8,125 nt of DNA, from contig DCQM01000077.1 in the NCBI GenBank assembly GCA_002323895.1, positions 1 to 8,125 of the forward strand, read 5' to 3'. Every line of letters begins with the position of its first letter. The stretch's first letter is position 1. The position numbers and the translations under genes were made by a program. Below the pieces are notes generated by a model. The model searched no databases, was not told the origin of the DNA, and saw nothing but the letters and a program-made list of their open reading frames with translations. This stretch comes from Akkermansiaceae bacterium UBA1518 (GTDB lineage Bacteria; Verrucomicrobiota; Verrucomicrobiia; Verrucomicrobiales; Akkermansiaceae). This document shows, piece by piece, positions 1 through 5,668 of this stretch.

Positions 1-3
1 CCT

Positions 4-108
4 CTACACTACCGGACTAGTTAGTTTTTTACCCTGCTGAAGTCTAAATGATGCGATTGCGAGTTGCTCGTAAGTCTCATCCACCCCAACCAAAAGCCCC
101 ATAACCAT
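4..108 (-). other. possible 34-residue small ORF downstream of tRNA-Thr
   Basis: From an ATG at 108 to a TAG at 6..4 there is an uninterrupted frame of 34 codons. Its middle reads plausibly as protein (VDETYEQLAIASFRLQQGKK, followed by a short tail). I recognise no family. Against it, the first codons fall inside the hairpin I call as the tRNA terminator, there is no Shine-Dalgarno sequence before the ATG, and a frame this short can arise by chance. A second in-frame ATG (102..100) and GTG (about 84) are alternatives. Without homologs I treat it as tentative only. Confidence 0.15.
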
Positions 109-123
109 AATGGTTACAGGGCT
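91..123 (-). terminator. Rho-independent terminator after tRNA-Thr
   Basis: Read on the minus strand, this is an interrupted hairpin: AGCCC, two unpaired bases, TAACCA, loop TTA, TGGTTA, two unpaired bases, GGGCT. That gives 5 + 6 base pairs around a symmetric 2x2 internal loop, followed by a short TTTT run (94..91). It begins 7 nt past the encoded CCA of tRNA-Thr, the right place to end the tRNA transcript and possibly the whole minus-strand operon. The short T-run and the internal loop make it a moderate rather than strong terminator. Confidence 0.6.
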
Positions 124-129
124 ATAAAA

Positions 130-205
130 TGGAGCCACCTGACGGACTCGAACCGTCGACCTACTGATTACAAATCAGTAGCTCTACCAACTGAGCTAAG
201 GTGGC
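130..205 (-). tRNA. tRNA-Thr (anticodon TGT), CCA encoded
   Basis: The minus strand folds into a complete 76-nt cloverleaf. The acceptor stem GCCACCT (205..199) pairs perfectly with AGGTGGC (140..134). The D arm carries AGCTC...GTTGG...GAGC. The anticodon stem ACTGA/TCAGT closes the loop TTTGTAA, with anticodon TGT at 172..170 reading ACA threonine codons. The T arm is GACGG-TTCGAGT-CCGTC. The discriminator is T (133) and a CCA end (132..130) is encoded in the DNA. It lies 53 nt past the MFS stop on the same strand, with its own likely promoter upstream and a hairpin terminator just downstream. Confidence 0.97.
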
Positions 206-248
206 TTATTAGCGAACCGATTAGGTGACCGTTCCGCCGACGGCGCGG

Positions 249-276
249 ATAATATCCCTCAATCGGAAGCTGACAA
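249..276 (-). promoter_or_regulatory. sigma70-type promoter for tRNA-Thr
   Basis: On the minus strand there is a TTGTCA -35 element (276..271, 5 of 6 to consensus), a 16-nt spacer, and a TATTAT -10 element (254..249, 5 of 6). The start point should fall near 242-240, giving a leader of about 36 nt before the mature tRNA 5' end at 205. The bases after the -10 (CCGCGCCG) are very GC-rich, which is characteristic of stable-RNA promoters under growth-rate or stringent control. The elements lie across the 3' end and stop codon of the MFS gene, so the tRNA can be made independently of the operon. Confidence 0.6.
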
Positions 277-1470
277 GTCCTGATCTTTCAATTTTATCTC
301 CTTCATTATGATGGCGGTAGCAATCACAATAAGAAACGCTGAAAGCCCTCCCACCCAAAAAGGCCCGAATGCGGCCGCCAGCGGAAAGGCTAAAAATGGC
401 GCGATCACTCCTCGGCAACCTGTAAGAAAAGTATGCACGCTCATATATTCTGCGACATGCTCGGCATCTGAAAATTTAGTCACCCAAAGACTCCATACAA
501 CATTCCCTCCCGCTCTTGCCACTCCGTGCAACCCAATTCCTAAATAGAGTGCCCATAATCCATCTCCCATGAAATAGAAGATGATTCCTGCTGCAAAAAA
601 GGCGTTTAGGATACAGCGCAGAAGGTAGAAGTTGAGCCTGTCGAAGAGCCTGCCCCAGACCAAAACAAAAACAAAAAAACAGGTTTCCGGAATGACGGTC
701 GTGATAATGCTGACGTGGTTTTCGCTGAGATCAAAACCGTATTCCTTATTGGTGATATATTCTACGAAAAGAGAAAACGAGAGCAGGTTACCAATCCCAA
801 GAATCATCCAAGATACGAGTAAACGTCGAAACCGATGATTTTCGCTCGTATGCCTAAAGGCATCAAAGAGCCTCACTTTATTAGAGCGGCTTAATTTTAC
901 TTTTTCAATTGCGAGAACACATCCTGCCATCATAAAGGAAGAACCTGCATAAAGTTGCAGCAATAATGGGTAATTATTAAGTGAGGCCGTGAGTAACCAC
1001 CCAAAGAGAAAAGCCGCCCCAATGGCATAGATTTTCCTCATAAAGGCTGTTATTGAAAACAACTTACCACGAACTTTGTCAGGATAATGACTATGGTAAA
1101 TTTGAGAAAAAAGGGGGAGATTCAAAGTCAGAGTGACTAATGCGACCACCATTCCAAACATGTAGATCTCGAAACAATTTCCCGCGAATGAACTAATCGT
1201 AAAACCGACACCGGATATCCCAAAGATAACGGCCAACATTAAATTTGCCGAAAGGCCAGTTCGCCTTACTGCCTGAACGACAAAAAGACTCAACAGTAAG
1301 CCAAGACTAGGCAACGCGACCAAGGTCGCTTTAGCAACCCCGCCAGCCTCAAACACCCGATTCGCGATTAGAATGGAGAAGGTCGTACTCAGAGTTTCGA
1401 CCACACCCGCCGGAAAAGCTCTCAGATTTTCGAGATGAAAAGTTCGTGAACGATATTCGTTCTCACCCAC
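259..1470 (-). CDS. MFS-type permease, substrate unknown
   Basis: A 403-residue, strongly hydrophobic inner-membrane protein of major facilitator superfamily length, with about 12 predicted hydrophobic spans split by a charged loop near residues 190-215. Seen motifs are HYPDKVRGKLF (about 128-138, the helix 4-5 loop where many MFS proteins carry YP-x-x-RG) and WGRLFDR (about 272-278, a degenerate motif A between helices 8 and 9). The first-half motif A is not recognisable. I chose GTG at 1470 because GGGGGAGG sits 5 nt upstream. The frame stays open to an ATG at 1542, and another ATG lies at 1485, but neither has a ribosome-binding site and both lie deep inside ctaA. The chosen start overlaps the ctaA stop by 8 bp, suggesting translational coupling. 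The substrate cannot be told from sequence; a role in heme or metal handling would be inference from position only. Confidence 0.82.
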   Translation of the reverse strand: MGENEYRSRTFHLENLRAFPAGVVETLSTTFSILIANRVFEAGGVAKATLVALPSLGLLLSLFVVQAVRRTGLSANLMLAVIFGISGVGFTISSFAGNCFEIYMFGMVVALVTLTLNLPLFSQIYHSHYPDKVRGKLFSITAFMRKIYAIGAAFLFGWLLTASLNNYPLLLQLYAGSSFMMAGCVLAIEKVKLSRSNKVRLFDAFRHTSENHRFRRLLVSWMILGIGNLLSFSLFVEYITNKEYGFDLSENHVSIITTVIPETCFFVFVLVWGRLFDRLNFYLLRCILNAFFAAGIIFYFMGDGLWALYLGIGLHGVARAGGNVVWSLWVTKFSDAEHVAEYMSVHTFLTGCRGVIAPFLAFPLAAAFGPFWVGGLSAFLIVIATAIIMKEIKLKDQDLSASD

Positions 1471-2446
1471 CTGAGCCTCCCCCATCCAGTGTTTTGGAGG
1501 CCAACCACCAATAATAGACGGCAGCCACCAATCCTCCGGCAACCCCTACATGCAGAACCTGAACTACGGCATGAATACCCGAGCTACTCAAAATCAACCC
1601 CATTAGCATCAGCGCAAAAACTAGGCCCAGAACTAGGCGAGGAATTTTCCCCTTCCACCTCGATTTGTATCCCAACCAGAGAGCTGCAATCAAAATAGAC
1701 CAAGAAAAGCTTCGATGAATGAGGTAGATTAAAGACTCTGAAATTTCATCAATCCAACTGCCACGCGATGCAATCCCTTGTTCCATCATAAGCCTGTCGG
1801 TAACTTCGCGGATCTGGGATCCCATTGCCCATTCAATCATCACACAGGATAAAAGAATCATGACTTGCGGGCGACTAGGGCCTGCAATCTGAGTCCGAAA
1901 AATTCCGGGTCGCACGCCCGCCCAATAAAGGTAGGTAAGAACAAAGAGCTGAAGAAAAGCAAGAGCCATGTGAATCGTCACCACGCCGGATCTTAAACCA
2001 CTAGCTACCACCACAATTCCAGTCAGAGCACTTATAATCACCAGAGCAAACGCACACACTCCAAGCTTGGGCATGATCCGACTCCTCAAACAGGCTATCA
2101 TCAATAAAAAATTTGCGAGCAAAACCGGCAGAGCAAGAAGCCGATTCGTAAATTCGATCCAAGTCTGTACCGGGTCATATTCTTCAAGAAGCCGCTCCAC
2201 CGTAATTTCATCAGGATCACGACCGAAGCGCTCCGCAGATTTCTTAAACCTCGGAAGCTTCTTTTCTAGGTAAGACTCATCAACCTGCTCGATACTTGTT
2301 GGAGGGATAAATTCTCCCCAGCAAGTCGGCCAGTCAGGGCAACCCAAACCAGAACCCGTAACCCGAACAACCGCCCCGGCAAAAATCAGCACGATTAGAA
2401 GAACGATCGATAACAACGCCAGTTTCTGGACACCAGTTTTCCGCAC
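1463..2446 (-). CDS. ctaA: heme A synthase (COX15/CtaA family)
   Basis: An integral membrane enzyme of 327 residues that oxidises the C8 methyl group of heme O to the formyl group of heme A for cytochrome c oxidase. Helix 1 is followed by the family signature GAVVRVTGSGLGCPDWPTCWG-type segment (24-44), containing the Cys36/Cys42 pair of the first external loop. Histidines in the helix positions expected for heme ligands are His159 (TIHMALAF), His244 (LIHRSFSW) and His299 (VLHVGVA). The E-x-x-H-R motif of helix 2 reads E98-F-T-N101-R102, with Asn in place of His. The external loop between the Cys pair and helix 2 is long and charged (about 45-95). The start is GTG at 2446: a TAA in frame at 2458..2456 excludes anything earlier. 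No farnesyltransferase (ctaB) or oxidase subunit gene lies in the window. The glycine-rich C-terminus overlaps the MFS gene. Confidence 0.92.
   Translation of the reverse strand: MRKTGVQKLALLSIVLLIVLIFAGAVVRVTGSGLGCPDWPTCWGEFIPPTSIEQVDESYLEKKLPRFKKSAERFGRDPDEITVERLLEEYDPVQTWIEFTNRLLALPVLLANFLLMIACLRSRIMPKLGVCAFALVIISALTGIVVVASGLRSGVVTIHMALAFLQLFVLTYLYWAGVRPGIFRTQIAGPSRPQVMILLSCVMIEWAMGSQIREVTDRLMMEQGIASRGSWIDEISESLIYLIHRSFSWSILIAALWLGYKSRWKGKIPRLVLGLVFALMLMGLILSSSGIHAVVQVLHVGVAGGLVAAVYYWWLASKTLDGGGSGG
1476..1483 (-). promoter_or_regulatory. ribosome-binding site of the MFS gene inside ctaA
   Basis: The minus strand reads GGGGGAGG, then CTCAG, then GTG. This is the clearest Shine-Dalgarno sequence in the window and decides the MFS start at 1470 over the upstream ATGs. 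The same bases encode the Gly-Gly-Gly part of the ctaA C-terminal tail (DGGGSGG), so ribosomes finishing ctaA would be placed directly over the MFS start. Confidence 0.65.
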
Positions 2447-2491
2447 AGCCGAATCTTAGCGCATCAATTTGGGAAGGCAACCATGTCCACC

Positions 2492-3688
2492 CTAACCTCG
2501 CTTCTCTGCCGTAACCGAAGATAAATTAACTCGATTGCGGGATGATAACTCATCAAGCGAGCCATCAAGGTCGTGGAGATCTAAAATCGAGTCTGGCTTT
2601 TCTTTGGTGATCGCAACAGCGATCCAACGTAGCTCATCTGAATTATCCAACATCACTTTTAGAACCATCGTCAATGGAACAGCGAGAAACATTCCAACTG
2701 GACCCCAAACAAATCCCCAAAATAAAACTGAAATGATCACCACCAAGGTTGACAGACCAAAGCGACGCCCCATCAGCATAGGTTCAAGGAAATTACCTAG
2801 AAAGATGTTGATGGAAATATAGCCCACCCCAACCGCCAAAGCACTGGGACCGCCATCCACCAAAAACGCCAAGATGAAGGGAGGAATTCCTGCGATAATA
2901 GAACCGAGCACAGGGATGAAATTCAGAGCGAAAGCTAAAATTCCCCATAAGATGTAGAAATCTAATCCAGCAGCCCAACAAAGAAACCCTGCGAGCACAC
3001 CAGTAGCGAGACTAACCACGGTTTTCATCGCCAAGTATCTCTGGATATCCGCAGTCGAGTTCATCAGACGATCCAGATTTGGCCCGCGTGCTTCCAGGAT
3101 CGCATTGACACGGCGTCCAAACATCCGAGCTTCGCTCAGCATGAAAACCGTGAGAATCAGGATCAAAAGAGTAGACCCAAGAAACCCAAGAACTCTCACT
3201 GCAACATCTTTTCCGAGATCAAACGGGTCGAAGTTTTTTCCAATCTGCGCAGGAATTTCGATCGTCGCGTAGTTATCAACAGTTTTGCGGGCGTCTGGAA
3301 CCTTTAAGTTTTCGAGAACCCCGACCGCCGTCTCTCGGACCTCCTCGATCTTGGAATTCATGGCCGGGTAATATCTATCCTGCCATTTCGATTCCAAGTC
3401 GCCTGTTAGGGTGATCACAATAATGACAACTCCAGTCATAAATGCGAAGTCAACAAGCACAGTCAAGAGGACCGCAATAGGCATGGGCACTCGGCGTTTA
3501 CGAAGCCAGGAAGTGATTGGGAAAGAAACAGTCGCAATAAAACCCGCAAGTAAAACTGGGACAAAAAAGGACTGACCAAGCTTGAGACCTGTGACCACTA
3601 TAACAACTGCAGCAGCGGTCAGTAAAATTCGGGTTGCTTGCAGCTTTTTTGCTTCGTCAGGCATGGTTGTCGCTAGCGGGACCTTCAT
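2492..3688 (-). CDS. AI-2E family transporter (PerM/YdiK/TqsA type membrane protein)
   Basis: A 398-residue polytopic membrane protein matching the AI-2E transporter family (PF01594) in length and layout. There are two hydrophobic hairpins at about 20-95, then a soluble segment (about 97-160) rich in charged residues and likely extracytoplasmic. The conserved C-terminal half carries ALNFIPVLGSIIAGIPP (254-270) and NFLEPMLMGRRFGLS (299-313), followed by FWGFVWGPVGMFLAVPL (323-339), all typical of the family. The acidic tail (348-398) is cytoplasmic and variable. Members include the AI-2 exporter TqsA and Na+/H+ antiporters, so the name does not prove an autoinducer substrate; I see no luxS or lsr genes. 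The ATG at 3688 lacks a good Shine-Dalgarno sequence, and ATG at 3664 (MPDEAKK) is an alternative start. It lies 45 nt before ctaA and could be co-transcribed with it. Confidence 0.88.
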   Translation of the reverse strand: MKVPLATTMPDEAKKLQATRILLTAAAVVIVVTGLKLGQSFFVPVLLAGFIATVSFPITSWLRKRRVPMPIAVLLTVLVDFAFMTGVVIIVITLTGDLESKWQDRYYPAMNSKIEEVRETAVGVLENLKVPDARKTVDNYATIEIPAQIGKNFDPFDLGKDVAVRVLGFLGSTLLILILTVFMLSEARMFGRRVNAILEARGPNLDRLMNSTADIQRYLAMKTVVSLATGVLAGFLCWAAGLDFYILWGILAFALNFIPVLGSIIAGIPPFILAFLVDGGPSALAVGVGYISINIFLGNFLEPMLMGRRFGLSTLVVIISVLFWGFVWGPVGMFLAVPLTMVLKVMLDNSDELRWIAVAITKEKPDSILDLHDLDGSLDELSSRNRVNLSSVTAEKRG

Positions 3689-3689
3689 C

Positions 3690-3752
3690 TCAATGCACCG
3701 CTGTGATAATGATACTAGATTTTCCTACTTTTGATAGTAAAAATCTTACGAA
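3690..3752 (-). promoter_or_regulatory. tentative promoter and leader region of the AI-2E family gene
   Basis: The 132-bp gap between thiG and this gene is AT-rich and the widest on the minus strand. The best-spaced pair is TTTACT (3741..3736) and TAGTAT (3717..3712), separated by 18 nt, each matching only 4 of 6 consensus bases. The -35 part overlaps the inverted repeat at 3718-3745. It is plausible as a promoter splitting the minus-strand run into two transcripts, but weak on sequence alone. The part nearer thiG (3753-3820) has only poor hairpins, such as GCTTT-GTGA-AAAGC, without a convincing T-run. Confidence 0.25.
3718..3745. repeat. imperfect AT-rich inverted repeat upstream of the AI-2E family gene
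   Basis: On the plus strand GATTTT (3718-3723) and TACT (3726-3729) pair with AGTA (3736-3739) and AAAATC (3740-3745). This leaves a CC bulge and a TTTGAT loop, giving 10 base pairs in total. There is no T-run on either side that would make it a classical terminator. It sits 30-57 bp before the ATG at 3688, so it could be an operator or a leader hairpin, or chance in AT-rich DNA. Confidence 0.35.
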
Positions 3753-3820
3753 AAAATGGTTTTAGTAAAGGTTAGCTTTTCACAAAGCAAACAACCACTC
3801 TTTAGGAAATTTTCCTCACG

Positions 3821-4606
3821 CTAAGAACTAGCCAAAAAGCCGGTTAGAGGACTAGTTGCCTCAGCCTCCTCGCTCGTCTCGGGAAGTCCTATTTCGAAAG
3901 CATCCCGCCCCGCTTGCACCGCAAGTTTGAAAGCATTTCCCATCCGACAGGGATCTGAAGCAATAGCAATAGCCGTATTTACCAGCACCGCATCAGCCCC
4001 CAACTCCATAGCCTCTGCGGCATGACTAGGAGCTCCGAGTCCAGCGTCCACCACCACAGGCACTTGGGCCTGATCGATTATGATCCGAATCTGATCACCT
4101 GTAACAACTCCTTTATTGCTTCCGATTGGAGCGCCCAGAGGCATGACAGCAGCAGTCCCAACCTCTTGTAAGCGTTTGGCTAAAACAGGATCGGCATTGA
4201 TATAAGGAAGAACCGTAAATTCCTCCTTAACCAAAATCTCAGCGGCCTTCAGTGTCTCGATTGGATCTGGAAGTAAATAGGTTGGATCCGGATGAATCTC
4301 AAGCTTGATCCATTTCGGAAGACCTGCCGCTGCTGCTAACCGGGCGAGTCGGATCGCCTCCTCTGCGTTCATTGCCCCGCTTGTATTAGGTAACAACAAA
4401 TATTTTTCAGGATCGATGAAATCCAAAATGTTAGCAAAAGGATCGGACTCCCCAGTAAGGTCAGCCCGCCTCAATGCCACTGTGACAATTTCGGTCCCGG
4501 AAGTAACTAGAGCTTCCCTCATAAGTTCATTGGACGAAAATTTTCCCGTCCCAAGCATCAATCGCGATTTAAACTCACGATCTGCAATGACCAATGATGA
4601 TGCCAT
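3821..4606 (-). CDS. thiG: thiazole synthase ThiG
   Basis: A cytosolic (beta/alpha)8-barrel enzyme of 261 residues, the usual ThiG length. It condenses 1-deoxy-D-xylulose 5-phosphate, dehydroglycine and ThiS-thiocarboxylate sulfur into the thiazole phosphate of thiamine. Seen motifs are LMLGTGKF (16-23), TVALRR (42-47), the segment WIKLEI with the Schiff-base lysine Lys101, the phosphate-binding stretch PLGAPIGSNKG, and VVDAGLGAPSHAAEAMELGAD followed by AVLVNTAIA. The start is ATG at 4606, giving MASSLVIADREF; the frame is open further upstream, but that extension lies within mdh and is unlike ThiG. There is no Shine-Dalgarno sequence. It follows mdh by 16 nt and probably shares its transcript. 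The usual partners thiS, thiF, thiH or thiO are absent from the window and no TPP riboswitch is visible before it. Confidence 0.94.
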   Translation of the reverse strand: MASSLVIADREFKSRLMLGTGKFSSNELMREALVTSGTEIVTVALRRADLTGESDPFANILDFIDPEKYLLLPNTSGAMNAEEAIRLARLAAAAGLPKWIKLEIHPDPTYLLPDPIETLKAAEILVKEEFTVLPYINADPVLAKRLQEVGTAAVMPLGAPIGSNKGVVTGDQIRIIIDQAQVPVVVDAGLGAPSHAAEAMELGADAVLVNTAIAIASDPCRMGNAFKLAVQAGRDAFEIGLPETSEEAEATSPLTGFLASS

Positions 4607-4622
4607 AAAAGCTAAAAAGTAT

Positions 4623-5609
4623 TTAGGAAGGAATAAGATCAGCAACCGCTTCTCGCTCACTTGCAAGCTCAGCGACCGATGCATCAATCTTAGCACGAGA
4701 GAACTCATCGAGTTCGACCCCTTGGACCACTTCCCAAGTCGAACCATCGGTTCGAATAGGCATCGAAGCAATAAGCCCTTCGGGTATCCCGTAAGATCCA
4801 TCTGAGCAAACTGCAACGCTGGTCCAATCTCCTTTGGGAGTCGGAGTCACAAGTGAGCGGACAGTATCGACCACACCATTTGCGGCAGAAGCCGCTGAAC
4901 TAGCTCCGCGTGCTTTGATAATAGCGGCACCCCGCTGCTGAACCGTCGAAATAAACTCACCCTCAAGCCACTCACGATCAGTGATGAAATCAGCAACCAA
5001 TTGGCCTTTGATTTTGGCATTTGTGAAATCAGGATATTGGGTAGCAGAGTGATTCCCCCAAATACAGAGATTTGTGACATCGCTACTATGAACTCCCGCC
5101 CTAGCTGCAAGCTGGCTCTTGGCACGATTCTCGTCGAGTCGTGTCATGGCAAAGAATTGCTCTTTAGGAATTCCGGCCGCATTGTTCATCGCGATCAGGC
5201 AATTGGTGTTGCACGGATTTCCAACCACCAAAGTGCGAACCCCAGAAGCTGCGTTAGCGGCTATCGCCTGCCCCTGCCCGGTGAAAATCTTACCATTAAT
5301 CCCAAGAAGATCATTTCGTTCCATACCCGCTTTGCGGGGAACTGAACCAACCAAAAGGGCCCAATCAGTGCCACAAAAACCCTCGGCAAGGTCACAAGTC
5401 GGCACGATCTCGTTGAGAAGAGGGAACGCGCAGTCATTAAGCTCCATCACAGTGCCCTCGAGCGCACCCATGGCAGGCTCGATCTCAATCAAACGAAGAT
5501 TCACCGGTTGATCCGGTCCGAACATCGAGCCAGAGGCAATGCGAGTGAGAAGGGCGTAGCCGATTTGACCGGCGGCACCTGTAACCGAAACAGTGATTGG
5601 AGCTTTCAT
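4623..5609 (-). CDS. mdh: malate dehydrogenase (NAD-dependent, cytosolic-type)
   Basis: A soluble TCA-cycle enzyme of 328 residues interconverting malate and oxaloacetate, of the roughly 328-residue type found in many bacteria and in plant cytosol. The Rossmann motif is GAAGQIGYALL (11-21). Glu42 in LIEIEP sits where NAD-specific enzymes carry an acidic residue. ALEGTVMELNDCAFPLL (49-65) is a family signature. Substrate arginines are Arg92 and Arg98 in VPRKAGMERNDLL. VGNPCNTN (129-136) is conserved. Catalytic residues are Asp159 and Arg162 in RLDENRA and His187 in WGNHSATQYPD. The more usual LDHNRA reads LDENRA here, a mild variation. The ATG at 5609 is preceded by AAGGGG with a 5-nt spacer. 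The open frame upstream to 5714 runs into the permease gene and is not part of the protein. Genes on either side are the SLC13-type permease (59 nt away) and thiG. Confidence 0.95.
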   Translation of the reverse strand: MKAPITVSVTGAAGQIGYALLTRIASGSMFGPDQPVNLRLIEIEPAMGALEGTVMELNDCAFPLLNEIVPTCDLAEGFCGTDWALLVGSVPRKAGMERNDLLGINGKIFTGQGQAIAANAASGVRTLVVGNPCNTNCLIAMNNAAGIPKEQFFAMTRLDENRAKSQLAARAGVHSSDVTNLCIWGNHSATQYPDFTNAKIKGQLVADFITDREWLEGEFISTVQQRGAAIIKARGASSAASAANGVVDTVRSLVTPTPKGDWTSVAVCSDGSYGIPEGLIASMPIRTDGSTWEVVQGVELDEFSRAKIDASVAELASEREAVADLIPS

Positions 5610-5668
5610 AGACGCCCCTTGCTTACTCTCACCCAGCCACTTGGTCAATGGATGTCGAGTGGAATTTT

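Noticed and set aside
1471..1542. Earlier ATG starts for the MFS gene at 1542 and 1485
   Set aside because: Neither has a Shine-Dalgarno sequence and both lie further inside ctaA; the GTG at 1470 has GGGGGAGG 5 nt upstream.
2492..3688. Quorum-sensing (AI-2) system
   Set aside because: The family name is historical and covers transporters of several functions; no luxS, lsr or sensor gene is present in the window.
3753..3820. Rho-independent terminator after thiG
   Set aside because: The available hairpins (AGGAAAATTTCCT with almost no loop, and GCTTT-GTGA-AAAGC) are weak and the nearest T-run is too far away.
4305..4805. Plus-strand open frame of 166 codons opposite thiG and mdh
   Set aside because: It is antisense to two confidently identified enzymes, has low-complexity composition and shows no recognisable motif; the same applies to the plus-strand frames at 5001-5947 and 6192-6572.
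4607..4816. N-terminal extension of thiG to 331 residues
   Set aside because: The extra 70 residues lie over the end of mdh, do not look like ThiG, and the normal ThiG N-terminus starts exactly at ATG 4606.
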